Shown: positions 45,388-57,329 of the stretch, one piece after another
How the letters are laid out: each line of letters begins with the position of its first letter
Position numbering within the stretch: the first letter of the stretch is position 1
From: Kitagawia praeruptora
Taxonomy: Eukaryota; Streptophyta; Magnoliopsida; Apiales; Apiaceae
DNA length: 64,000 bases
Assembly: GCA_037693485.1 (NCBI GenBank)
Contig: CM075353.1
Coordinates: 104,180,501-104,244,500 of the forward strand
Direction of reading: 5' to 3'
Position numbers and translations under genes: made by a program
Notes under the pieces: model-generated
Databases searched by the model: none
What the model was told of the DNA's origin: nothing
What the model saw: the letters and a program-made list of their open reading frames with translations, nothing else

Positions 45388-48300
45388 TGTAACGCCCCCA
45401 AATCCCCTACAGGAATCCAGGTCGTCACATCTCTTGCGGAATATTCAATCACCTGCTCACAATATAATCTACAACAGTAATCATAATAAACCCCATAATC
45501 TACTCCACAGGTTATAGTCTTAGAACAAGTATTTACTAATTCAAAAGTGTTTACACATCAGAGTATCCTCCAGAATCTTATTACAACTTCAAAGAACTAG
45601 AGCTATTACAATACTTAACATCTAATCCCATATATCAAAATATAATTCATAATACTTCTTCCACCTTATTCTCATATCCGGAACCTTTCTTCTAGCATGC
45701 TACGTCCATTGCAGGACCTTTCCTCTTATCACGGTTCGCCGTACTAGTGCCAGCACTGATTGCCGCTGTTTAATAATATTTAAATAGCAAGAATGAGCCA
45801 AAGAATGCCCAGCAAGTTATATACACCAGAATCATATATATATCAACAAAACTTCTTCAAGAAACGAAATCCCATATTTTCTGTAACATACTGAAATTGA
45901 CTCACAAGAACTGAGTAAAGACATACCATTCATACTGCAATTAATACCCACTTGTAGTATTAATTACACTTATCACATACTGCTGATGGACTATATTTAG
46001 GAGATTCTTATCCGTGGGGCTGTAATGGATGATCAGTCCTTACGTCTAATATTTTTACTACCGGTAGAGGGGGGAGCCGACTTGCTCGGCCTTGATCACC
46101 CCAGGATGAGCCGACTTGCTCGGACCTCACCCTAAGCCGCATCCGGGCTTTCATACATACTTGCTATCTCCAGTCCAGAACATAAGGTGCCAGAGTACCC
46201 CTGATCACCTTCAACACTTATCATCTTAGATGTCACGTATAATTCCACGTGCACCTCAATACACTCATTATCTTAGATGACACGTATAATTCCACATGCA
46301 CCTCAATTCATAATAATTATTATCGTTCGGAAACAACGAACGATTACTACTTCCAATAAATCACTCTCCTCTCGAAATATAAGAGGAAAAAATATGAACG
46401 ACTGCTTTGATCATGGATTCGAATAAAATGATCCAGATCAAATCTCTCATGACCTCCGATAATTAACAAGATAGTTTTTCAAAACATTTATCTCCATTCG
46501 AGTACGAACAATGTACCTCGATACTTGTCCCAATCATATGGACCAATAACTCTTATACATACTACTATACTTATATACTATCCGGATAACATTCACAACA
46601 ATAATATATATACATGCATTCAATTGCATCAATATTCGGTATTTGAGTAACGAGATAAAATACTTGCAACTTGTAGATAAATCATTTGAACTGACATATA
46701 CCATACGTTGAAACATACATACTCTGAACAATAGAGTAGGGTTAAGTATACTTGCCTGGTGCTCCGGAGGTAGTAGGGGCTCGTGGCGAAGTCCGATAAT
46801 CTAAACAAGTCAAGAAAATACGCGATTAATCCCCTATACGATTCACTTATAACTCGACTCTTAGATACTTAATCCAATCACAAACAAGGCACTAAGGGGT
46901 CCCCCTAGACTCGTACTAGGTCCATGCTAATCGTCAAACACTTAAGTCATAAGTTTAGTCCGAAACCAATCCTCGAATCCTTGTTGTACTTAACCATTTA
47001 TAACTTTGTTCTTTACACCAATACGTTGCCTTGATAATCCTTAACAAGTTTCGTGTTTTAGTCGACTCGAAATTCCTCTTTTAACTTAGCCAAAACGGAT
47101 GGTCAAAGTAGCACCTCTAGAGTTGACTTTCCTTAGAATCACTATTCCTTGACTCGCACTCCAACACTTTTAATAAATCATTGGAAATGGATTTAAATAC
47201 GAAACCACTTCTAAAATCATATTTCGTATTTGTAGTATTTATCATAAAAATATTGATTCGAAAACACGGGTCTAGATAGGTGAAATGTATTTTCAAAGTT
47301 GGGTCAACTGCGGATTCTTACTATTTGCACCACTTTTACTAAAACCTTCATAACTCGATAACCGTTAACTCAAATGACGCACCGTTTTCGCGTGCACGAT
47401 CTAGAGAATGTCTAGAAGGTAACCAACTGAAGACATGGCTCTAGTCAGAAGACCTATTTTTCGGAATTTTACAAAACAGGCAGGAGGTTTACAATGAATA
47501 GTATCTTCCCCTAAAAGGCTTTTCCACTTGCGCAATCTCGGCTTACGCATTTTTATAAAATCGGAAAATAATCTTTTTAACTCAAAACCTTCGCATAAAC
47601 CTTTCTAACTGACCTTAGTATTTATCCTCAAAATTTCATATTATAAGTCTACTTTTAAGGGTCTCAATTATAACCGCAAAGTTAGTACATTTCTGCGACA
47701 TCATTCTACGAACAACTTTCACTAAAATAGTCATATCTCCTAAACCGTAAAATCTTTTGACACGATTCTTGCGGCCACATAAACTAGACAACAATATCTA
47801 CACAATATGGTCAGTGGTTACCATTTAACTATGATTAAGGTATCGTATGGCTACTGTCAAGATGGTACGAAAAATTTGGGCATTACGACGGCTCTAAATC
47901 GAGCATTTCCATTTTGTAACAACATAACCAAGCCACACCGGGCATACCATACATCCGCAACCTCAACAAACATCCATCTTACATCTATAAGTCCAGTAGT
48001 GAGACAAAAATCCATCACCCATCATTTTTCATAATTTACAAAGTTAAATAATCACTAAAACACTTAAACATGATCTTATTTTGAATCCATCTCAAAACTA
48101 ACCATAAAACTCATAAAAATAAAAGGTAAGGTTAGGGTTTATACCTTCCTTGATGTCTTAACAACACTAACAATTCTTGGGAATCCTTAAACAAGCCTTG
48201 GATAGTCCTTAGGAAGCTTAAACTTGAACATTAAAACAAGAAAACAAGGTTAAGTTGCTATTCACTACTATTCATCACCACTTTGTAAAATCTGTATAAA

Positions 48301-49382
48301 TTCGAAAATTCAGAGAATGGTTCTCAAATTTTTACCACACCTTCTACTATTCAAGGGCTTTCATTTGAGCTATAGCTCATCACCAGGGGATGCTTGAAGC
48401 TCGACTTATGGGCTTGCTAAGGTGAGAGGTCGTAACTGTCAAGGTCCTGGACAGTTGCGGTTCTTCGACTTGGAGGAGAGATTTGACTAGGCTATACTCC
48501 TTTGTTGGCCATGAAATTTTAAACGTATGTTATACATATAATGAGGCAGCTATGGTTAAAATTTGGTGATTTATGAGTGGATAGAAGTGGAGATATGAAT
48601 TTTTCTTTCATGGTGGCTCATGCTGGACAGTTTGGTGTTCTTGGTTTCCTCTTGCCTTTTCTCTCTTTTAATCTCTTGTTTGACTAGTTGGTGAATGATT
48701 TTGTGATATTTTGCTATGTATACCAGCTGCAACACTCTCTTAATCCATGTGTCAAGGGCTTGTGGTGTGTTAGAAAAGAGATGACATGAAGCCTTGTTGT
48801 CTCACTCTTGAACACACACCTCACCACTTCCTTTTCTTTTTCTTTTCTTGTTTTCTTTCCACCAATTTATCTTGATAATAAACCCTAGATGCTCATGTAG
48901 GGTTTTTAACCTCGTTACGTATTTAATCCGTAATTTGTTTCGCGTTCACTTAATCGCTTAATCTCGTTATAAAGTTCTAGCGATTTCTAGAACGCTCGTT
49001 ATATTAACTCAGGGGTTTTTGTTCTAAAACCTTAAATCACCTTTAATAAAATAATAAAATATAAAATCCTTGAATCCTCAAATTAAATAAATCACTTATC
49101 TTGATCGCATTGAAATGCTCTTCACTGCCCGGTCAAATATTTCATAAAAATAAAGTTTGGAATTTCTAAATTCCGATCGCGTTTACATACACTTATTTAC
49201 CTCGTAGATTACTAATATAACTTCAAAATATAAATTTTCTATCCCGGACATAGGGTGACAGGAAAAATTTTCTTAGTCCCCAAAATCACAATTCATTCAT
49301 ACTTTCACTATTCGTCCATGCAAATCACTATTCATCCCTCAAATGAAAATTTTTCTCAAGTACAGAAATTAGGGTTATTACA
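45388..49382 (-). repeat. 5' LTR of element T
   Basis: 3,995 bp, same content as 40284-44278. The near-perfect identity over this length indicates a very recent insertion. Confidence 0.95.
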
Positions 49383-49387
49383 GATAA

Positions 49388-51122
49388 TGACAACTGTGCA
49401 CCTTGGTGGACACTGTATGTAGATGGAGCTGCTAACAGCAGTGGAGCAGGTGCCGGCATAGAGCTAGTTAGTCCGGATGGACACCAACTCTATAGTTCAA
49501 TTCATTTTGCTTTTAGAGCCACGAACAATGATGCAGAATATGAGGCATTGATTGCAGGCCTCAAGTTAGCTTTGGAGATGAAAGTGGAGAATATCAGAGT
49601 GTTTAGTGATTCGATGTTAGTAGTTTGGCAGATTCGTGATGGTTTTCAGGCGAGAGGTCCAAGAACAGACTTGTATTTGAGGTACTCCCAGGAGTTGATC
49701 GCGAGGTTCAAAGAGGTGAAGCTAGATCAAATACCTCGAGGAAAGAATACCAAGGCAGATGCATTGGCCAAGCTAGGATCTCAGAGAGAATCCACATTAT
49801 TGGGGGTAATTCCACTTCAGATTCAGGAGCAACCTAGTGTTTTTAAAGAAGAAGTGATGGATATCGAGTTTCCAGTTGAAGATTCCTGGATGACCCCAAT
49901 ACATCGTTACCTGAATAAAGGGGAGCTACCTCCCAGTCAAGATGATGCCAGGAAGCTGAGGTATCATGCAGCCAAATATGTAATCTATGATGGAATTCTG
50001 TATAGAAGAGGAATCAATCAACCTTTGCTCAAGTGTGTAGCTGGAGAGCAATGCAAGTATATCCTCGAGGAAATTCATGAAGGAGTATGCGGAAATCACT
50101 CGGGGGGTAATTCTTTAGCCATGAAGGTCCTTCGACAAGGATATTATTGGCCAACCATCAAAGCAGATGCTACAAAATTCGTGCAGGCATGCAGTAATTG
50201 TCAGAGGTTTGTAAATTTTGATAATCGTCCTGTAGCACCTATCAAACCGATTGTTAGCCCTTGGCCATTCGCTGTTTGGGGAATAGACCTCATTGGAGAA
50301 CTCCCAAAAGGAAAAGGAGGAGTGAAATATGCAGTGGTTGCAGTTGATTACTTTACAAAGTTGGCAGAAGCAGAACCACTTGCTAAGATTACAGCGTCAA
50401 AATTGTCTGAGTTTGTGTTTCGAGCCATTGTATGCAGGTTTGGCATTCCGCAGAAGCTGATTTCTGACAACGGGAAGCAGTTTGATAGTAGAGAGCTTAG
50501 AGGGTTGTGTGAGCAATTTGGAATTCAGAAGGCATTTTCAGCAGTGTATTATCCGCAGAGTAATGGACAGACTGAAGCAGTGAATAAAATTATCAAGCAC
50601 GCTTTGAAGACGAGGCTTGAAGATAAGAAAGGAAGCTGGCCAGAGGAGCTTCCTGGAGTCTTGTGGTTGTATAACACCACGCCTAGAACTACAACTGGTG
50701 AGTCTCCTTTTACCCTCACTTATGGTTGTGAAGCTATGGTACCTGTGGAAGTTGGAACAGGTTCCTTGAGAAGAAAGTATTTTAACCCCGAGAGCAATGA
50801 GGTCAATCATAGACTGTATTTGGACATGGTCGAAGAGTTGAGAGCAGATTCGCAAGTGAAGTTAGCAGCATATCAACAGAGAGTTCGAAGGTATTACAAC
50901 AAAAAGGTGAAGGCAAGACCTTTTAAAGTTGGAGACCTAGTTCTGAGGAAAGTCATGCCAAATACCAGGGTTCTGGCACATGGAGCCTTTGGAGCGAATT
51001 GGGAGGGACCTTACCAGATAAAGTCAGCAATTTGGGAAGGAACCTACCACTTGATGGATATGGATGGGAACCTCATTCCGAGAGCTTGGAATGCAGAACA
51101 TCTCAAGAAGTATTATCAGTAA
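49388..51122 (+). CDS. pol: Element G pol part 2: second RNase H and integrase
   Basis: An uninterrupted frame that continues part 1 in phase across T. The second RNase H starts with LYVDGAANSSGAGAG (49415 on) and has the acidic set D (YVDG), E (AEYEALIAG), D (VFSDSMLVV) and D (KADALAKL). Integrase has the H-H-C-C finger (HEGVCGNHSGG...CSNCQR, about 50076-50205). The D-D-E core is seen as WGIDLIGE, SDNGKQF and NGQTEAVNK. A GPY/F module (NWEGPYQIK) lies near 51000-51030. The protein ends EHLKKYYQ with no chromodomain. The extra RNase H marks the Tat lineage. This half is well preserved. Confidence 0.92.
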
Positions 51123-52674
51123 TTCTTTTATGAGTTTTTTCTTAGGAAAAGTAAGGCTTTTTCAGCCCACGAATAAAGGCAGCTTATTAGTTATAGTTGA
51201 CCAGTATTTTGATTTCAGTATTTGATTATGCATGTACTCGGGGGGTACTTGATGTGAACCTCCCTACTTGCAAGACGATTTTTTTTTTTAAAGTATTGAG
51301 CGATAGATAGCTCTACGATGAATATTTTGAGTGCATTCTTTGCAGCTATAGCTCCTTAATAGTTCTTTTACGTAACAGTAATTACCCAAAAGAACTGGGG
51401 GGTAGTATTCCTACTTAGAAAGTATTGTGCATGCTATGATTTGATATTTCATATGCCAATTTGAAAATTTTGAAATAGGTTACCTTGACTAACAGGTTCC
51501 TGTAGCATTGTATTGTATTCTGCAGGATTACCTGAGCTGACAGGTTCCTGAAGCATTGACAGTATGTGCGAAGTATGAATACGGTTTGACAGCATACGTG
51601 GACTACGAATGATTGATGAGCAAAGTCCCAGGCAGCTTCCTGGGCGTTGAGAAAAAGTCCCAGGTAGCTTCCTGGGCACGAGAAAAGCCTCAGGTAGCTT
51701 CCTGAGCAAATGTGATTGAAAAGCCTCAGCTGACTGAGCACGACCTTGTTGCCAAAAGCCTCAAGTTCCTTGAGCACGAGAATTAAAGTCCTGACAAAAG
51801 GCATCTAAAGTCCTGACAAAAGGCACCTTAAAGAGAAGCTTAATAAGCTCTCCCTCATGTGGACCCGCCTTTGGCACATGGGAAGAAGGGATAAAATCCT
51901 TAGCATTTACCTTCATAAGATGTCTAGCCTGACACATGAAGAAGAGGAATCTGTGTGGACTCCTAGAACGGCGCACAGGTTCCTAGAATCGCCTCGAGGC
52001 ACAAAAAGGAACCAACATGTCTCGAGGCATGTTGGGACCTAGAGATTAGGATTGGGAGCCAAGCAGGCAACCTTTCCAAGAGATGACCCGAATTAAACAA
52101 GAGAAAGATTTTACTAACGTTAACTGTTTTTTGTTTTATGTTTATTTTGCAGGATTAATACTCGAGGAACCTGGTCTTGATGAAGAAGAAGTTATTAAAA
52201 AAGACTACGGTTTAGATTATCGATACAAGGTGTAAACACAGAGGTTCCAGGTTTTACAATTCAGCCGTAGTTTGTTGCATTTATTTTGAGAATAAACAAG
52301 TGGAAATATGCGTGTGTTCTGTTTCTTACAATGGGTTAGCCCACGTAAGCTTGAACATATGAGTAAGAAAGCTGAATTATTCTCTGGTGCATAACAGTGA
52401 AGTATTTCATGAGGTTTTGAAGAAAAGTATGTAGTAAGTTAAGATTCAAACAAAGAAATATGTATGAGCTTACCCTGGACAAGAGATATGTAGCAAAAGC
52501 AAATATCATAAATCATGAAGAAAGTTATGGGTACAGAGGCCCAGAAAACCAGCATAAAAGTTATTGGCACGAAGGCCATGGAAACCAAATTCAAAATTAC
52601 ATTTTGCGAGGCGTTACGAGGAGCCCGCGACCTCATCAAAAGTTATCAAAAGTTTTTTAAGAATCTTGTTGAAA
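51123..52674 (+). other. Element G 3' region with short repeat families
   Basis: Non-coding. Between about 51625 and 51835 short units repeat: 'agtcccaggcagcttcctggg', 'aagcctcaggtagcttcctgag', and a perfect 'aaagtcctgacaaaaggca' pair. The 'aggttcct' motif of the LTR recurs here (near 51495, 51540, 51975). Positions 52315-52360 are repeated in diverged form at 55560-55605, beyond the antisense gene. Confidence 0.6.
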
Positions 52675-54711
52675 TTACGAAGGAGGAACTTCATCGGAAC
52701 CCTTGGTGGCAACAGGAGGAGTTGGAAGGATAGGCTGAACAACTTCGGGAGCAGGAACCTCTGCAGTCTCAAGGTTGGCACCTGGAGACCTCTCAACCGT
52801 TTTCACGGGAGGAACAGAGGTTGCAGCAGCAGCTTCATTTTCAAAATCTTTGATCATCCCCACTACGTCCTCGCCTAGGAGAGACCAGTTTAGCTCGGGC
52901 ATTTTCTCCCACATGGACCTCATGTAGTCACGAACGCCTTCGTCGTAACCTTCATCATACCTAGCTTTTTCCTGGATGAGCATGGATGATTTGGCAATAG
53001 CAGCCTCAGCATTTAAAGCATCAACCTGAGCTTTTAGCCCATTGATTTTCTCCAGCATGGGCAATTTCTCATCCTGCAAACTCTTCACCTGTCCCTGAAG
53101 CTCATCCCTGCTATTCTTTAGTGAGGTTTCAACGGTTTTTGCTTTTCGAACAGCCGCAGTGGCTATGTTCACCTTACCTTCCATAGCAATCAACTCTTCC
53201 TTCAACCTTGAAACTTCCCCTTGTAATCGAAGATCATATTGAGTTTTCTCGGCAATATCATCGCAAAAGCGGAGAGTAAAGAAAGCATTCTGGGCAGCCG
53301 AGAACCTCATAGCATGCATAGCTTCGACAGTATCCATTTTAGCCCAGCCGGCAACTGTTTCTGGAAGCACGTGTGTGTCAATCAAGTCTTTGAACTGATT
53401 CTGTGCCACAGCTGATTCAATTTTCACAGCTTTTCCCTTTTTCATAGACCTGGTTTGGGAACTTCCAGAGAGGTCAAGAGTAGATTGAGCTAGTTTACGC
53501 TTAGAGGAACTAGACGGCTGGAGTGGGAACTTGGTTGATAGGAGTTGCAGCAAGCGAAACCTCCTTATCTTCAACCTTGAAGATCTCGTCAACATTCTTG
53601 GATCTTCTTATGAAAGAAGGAACTTTGGGAGCCATACCTGTGAATACAAAATCAGAAAGTAAATCAGGATAAACAAAGAGCATGAGAAAAGCGAACGTAG
53701 TTGCAAGAATACAGTAAGAAAAAAATAAAATAAAGTATTACCAGAGGAAGCAGGGAGAAAACCTAGGGTGATGAGATTCTCAGGTGTTAATAGAATCATA
53801 CAATCCCTAAGGGATGAAGAATGTTTCAAAGCCTCTTCAGCTCTTTGAAGACAGACTCCAGAAAGACATGTTTGTTTGGGAACATGAGGACGACGGTTGA
53901 ATTGGAAACGGATAGGGGGACAGTCATAACAATAAAGAAATTGCTCCTGCCATTGATCAAAATTTTGTTTAATGCCTTTTATACACTGACCTTGATGACA
54001 GGGCCAGGCAGTTAGATAAAAACAACCGGAACCTTTTCCAGTATCCTTTAATCTGAAGAAATAACCTAACTCAGGTGCAGATAAAGGAGTAGTGAACAGA
54101 CTGGAATACAGAATATATGTGCTCATGGCTAGCCTATAGGAATTGGGAGTCAGTTGGAGAGGAGCTAAACCATAAAAGTCGAGAACTTCTTGAAGAAAAG
54201 GATGTAGAGGAAAATAAACACTCACTTTAAAAAAAGCAGCAGAGGTCACTGCATTAGGAATACCACGATCAGGGACTTTAGTGTCGAACCTGTGAGCCCT
54301 CTCACCAGGTTCTGGGACAATAATTGGACAGGTTGGACGAACACACTCTTCCCACAACTTCTCTAACCTAGCTGAAGTCATGGATGAATCAACTTTCTCA
54401 CAGAAAGGCACAATCTCTTGTTTATATGACTCTCTCTCGACTGTTATCTCATTGTCAAAATCGGGTTCAGGGAGTACTTTCTGATCAGGCTTTGACACTT
54501 CTTCCTCGTCAGAGGGACAATCGTCTCCTAAGTCAATGAAATCAGGGGAGTTTAGAGTTCTATTTTGTTTAGTTGGAAGTCTAATAAGGATGTTTTGAGG
54601 CTCACCTAAATCTGGGATAGAGATTTTAGACCTGGTCCTATTGCTGACTGACTTGGTGAAAGCAAGGTTTATCAAAGAATGGTGGTCTGAATGTGTTGAA
54701 TCAGAAGACAT
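52675..54711 (-). CDS. Element G antisense gene, apparently spliced, Transposase_28-like N-terminus
   Basis: Opposite in strand to gag-pol, between integrase and 3' LTR. Coding exon 1 runs 54711-53742 and starts with ATG right after a splice acceptor (TTTGCAG). It contains HPFLQEVLDFYGLAPLQLTPN and a FRLKDTGKGSGCFYL segment. These resemble the 'putative gypsy type transposon' domain (PF04195) found in plant extra ORFs. A 104-base intron (53741-53638) has G/GTAATA and TTCACAG/G ends. Exon 2 (53637-52675) encodes an Ala/Lys/Glu-rich coiled coil (306-aa frame). The spliced frame meets TAG at 53512-53510, and the long coiled-coil frame is offset by one. There is either a frameshift here or an alternative acceptor. 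Extra antisense ORFs are known in Tat elements; the function is unknown. Confidence 0.7.
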
Positions 54712-55061
54712 CTGCAAAGACAGACGAAGAAGGGTCAGGAACCTAAGAGAGATACTAAGGTTTTGAGATGCTCAAACAGTTATACATTAACAAGCAGGAA
54801 ACTTTATAGGAGATCTCAATGGGAGTTATGCAAGTAAAAGAAAAAACACACGTGAATGCAGAAGATGAATCGATGGTTAAAGTAATGATAAGCCAAAGAT
54901 TGTGAACGTTCTTGTGTGTCAAATATGGAGTGAGACGAACAGATGCAGACATATGTATATACTATCAGATAACAGACAACATGCAAGACATGGATGCATA
55001 GATAAGTATGAAACGAAATTGAGAATACGCAAGGACAGAAAGAAATGAATCGAAGTCATAC
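54712..55061 (-). other. Probable 5'-UTR intron of the antisense gene
   Basis: On the minus strand, CAAG/GTATGA (donor, intron starts 55061) and CTTTGCAG/ATG (acceptor, intron ends 54712) give a 350-base intron ending right at the start codon. Both sites fit plant consensus. Confidence 0.55.
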
Positions 55062-55192
55062 CTTGAATCGAAGCAAACGACGAAGAACAAGTTGAATTGA
55101 GCGAAGGATCGTCGGTTTTTTTTTTCTCTCTCCAAGGGTTTTTGCAAGAATTTGGTAAAGGTAAAAATGGACCTGAGGGGGTGAGATGGCGA

Positions 55193-55200
55193 TTAAATAG
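55193..55200 (-). promoter_or_regulatory. Candidate TATA box of the antisense gene
   Basis: CTATTTAA on the minus strand, about 130 bases before the proposed 5' splice donor at 55061. The sequence between contains a CTCTCTCC-type stretch typical of plant 5' leaders. Suggestive only. Confidence 0.35.
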
Positions 55201-55699
55201 TCAAGGTAAATGAAGTAGCTCCGTACACGTGGCAGAACATTACTGGAGCGGTAAAATGAAGAGGTACACGCGTAAGAGGCGTGTGAACCTCGGGAACTCA
55301 CGCATTAACTACAGCCTTGGTAAGTGATAAGTTTAATTCAAATTTTGAATTATCTCCTGCAACCAACCATTATCCCCTTTTTAAGTATTAAATTTAAAGA
55401 GGCGTGAAGTTAAGTGACAAGTTAGATTCCCTGAGAAGATGAATGCAAACATAAAGTAGATTTCGAGAGCTGGAGCAAGAATAAGAAAATAGCGAGGTAA
55501 CAGGTTCCTTAATACAAAGGAAGCTTACTCAAGATCATATCAAAGCTGAAAATATTCTATGTCCTGTTTCCTACACCGAGTTAGCTCATGTAGGCTTGGA
55601 TATACAATGTTGAAGCAAGGTACGGTTACTAAAATGGTTTAGTATTGATCCTTTGATCGTAGAATTAGAATAGGTTCCTTTCACATTACATGATTTCAA

Positions 55700-55715
55700 G
55701 GAACCGGGGGGTACT
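55700..55715 (+). other. Polypurine tract of element G
   Basis: GGAACCGGGGGGTACT lies directly before the 3' LTR. Confidence 0.65.
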
Positions 55716-56578
55716 TGTTGTGCCCAAAATCTCCATGGGCTAGATTTAGGCCCATTAATCTATAGGATTCGGTCCATACGAGCTAGAAGATTGATCCAGT
55801 ACGAGTTATGAAGATCAAATAGAAGAAATGACTAAGGAAGTATGAGTATCAGGAGGTTCCCAACGATCAGGAAGCTGAGCTGAGCACTAGAAGACCAGGT
55901 TCCTCCAAGCAGAAGAGTTCGAGTTAGCATAGCAACAGCCATAGAAATGATAAAAGCATGTGAAGAATTATCCAGTCTAACCAGTTTGTTATTTGTGCAG
56001 GTATTGACACCCAAAGGGAGGTCCCTAAGCGATATGTCCCGAAATAAGGAGGTCCCTGAGAAACAGGCTCCTAAGATATAGGTTCCTGAGCACCAGGTTC
56101 CTACGAGTTGCCAACAGAAAGTTCTAGAAGCCATCTAGAACAGATAAACGAATTGATATTGGAGTATAATTCTAGGGCGCAGATGATCCTAGAATTATCT
56201 CTGATCAATGAGAGAATCATAGTGGGGTACGAACTCGAGTTCTACTCTACTTAGCCAACTAGTTCGTGAAAGGCTCTAAAGGAACCTGAGTCCTACACGA
56301 ACTAGGTGACCGAATACAGCTATTCCAGTAAGAGACAGAATCATATTAGAACTACGTGAGCTTGATCCCTATATATACAAGGGTACGTAGGCACCTCAGG
56401 GTAAGACGCATTAAGTTCTCTAATTTTCTCTAAAGGCACTTGAGATTATTGGAGATACCCTCGAGCACAGCTCAACCCCAACAAACACAACCCAAACCTT
56501 TTCAGAATAGTTGATCGCTAGCCTATACAACTACCTGTAGACCTCTCATAAGTTGATTACGAAATCCACTCCTCAACA
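55716..56578 (+). repeat. 3' LTR of element G
   Basis: 863 bp. It differs from the 5' LTR at about three places ('aacgatcagg', 'gagctgagc', 'actcctcaaca'). Followed by TSD ACTAT. Confidence 0.94.
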
Positions 56579-57329
56579 ACTATTATTACTCATTGAAAGT
56601 AATAATGAATTAACTGATTATGACATAAGAGTAATAATAACTCACTGAATATTACTTAGACTACTACTTGGTTATTACTCTAAGAAAGATAGGAAAATAA
56701 CTATTATTACACAAAAAAATGTTTTTTAGACATGTGATTTTCACTTGATAGAACCTGTTAACAACAGCCTTAACATATGTTAACATGTGTTCGTGGTTGT
56801 TTTCATTGTTTTTCAAAAACAATTTGTCCAAGCAGCTTACAGAAAATCTTTTGCCATTCTTTTTCGTTTTTTTTAATTTTTATTTTTAAATAACACACAA
56901 CTTAATAAATTACAGAAAATACTAAAATGACCATAGGTTGTCCCTTAAGCGAAAACAAAACACTAATACCAAAAGGACAAACACTACAAATTTAAGAATA
57001 AAATAATACTAATTTACATAATCATTTGTAGTAACTTAATAAATCTATATATTTTCTAATAAAATAACTTTCTTATAGAAAATCATTTAAAGAGAAAATA
57101 TGACTTATTAAATCAAAACAAAAATTCAAAGTGACTTTAAAATAATAAAATTTTCAATAAAAATAGGTTCCTAAAAATTCTAACTTGAGAATTTAGAGAA
57201 CATTATTTTTAGAGAAAATTTATCATTCAAAAATACAGAAACATAGAGTATAACAAGAGAATGACTATGACAATCCTTTTGGAAATATAATAAGTAAGAA
57301 TTTGGAAAGAATGTCATACCATTTACTTG
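56579..57329 (-). other. H spacer continued after G
   Basis: Begins with the right TSD and the GAGTAATAAT/ATTATTACTC array to about 56700, continuous in character with 34860-35086. The rest is AT-rich with no frame. Confidence 0.55.

Larger units (their letters stand above)
40284..49382 (-). mobile_element. Element T: non-autonomous Tekay-derived LTR element with 4-kb LTRs, 9,099 bp
   Basis: Two 3,995-bp LTRs (40284-44278, 45388-49382) begin TGTAACGCC and end GTTATTACA. They are identical except for about two changes seen near 43930-43955 and 49030-49060. TSD GATAA (40279-40283, 49383-49387) is perfect. Orientation is minus: the primer-binding site lies beside the right LTR and the polypurine tract beside the left one. 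The internal region is only 1,109 bp and has no functional gene, only remnants of a Tekay/Del chromovirus. This is a LARD-like element that must use proteins of a related autonomous element. It sits inside the pol gene of G. Confidence 0.93.
35087..56578 (+). mobile_element. Element G: Tat-lineage Ty3/gypsy retrotransposon carrying nested element T
   Basis: LTRs of 863 bp (35087-35949, 55716-56578) with perfect TSD ACTAT (35082-35086, 56579-56583). The total is 21,492 bp, of which about 9.1 kb is the nested element T. Gene order is gag-protease, RT-RNase H, a second RNase H, integrase with GPY/F module, then an antisense gene before the 3' LTR. A second RNase H with no chromodomain is characteristic of the Tat lineage (Retand/Ogre/Grande type). 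LTRs differ at about three positions, so insertion is fairly recent. Pol is disabled by three in-frame stops and one frameshift. Confidence 0.93.

Noticed and set aside
41430..48034. Short frames in T that occur twice (41430-41627 with 46534-46731, 42703-42930 with 47807-48034)
   Set aside because: They are identical only because they lie in the two LTRs. They lack codon bias or any recognisable motif.
40284..49387. Tandem segmental duplication as the explanation for the two 4-kb copies
   Set aside because: TG...CA ends, primer-binding site, polypurine tract and a perfect 5-bp TSD all fit an LTR retrotransposon.
51415..51804. 129-codon minus-strand frame in the G 3' region
   Set aside because: Made of translated short repeats ('ggcagcttcctgggc' units); no family likeness.
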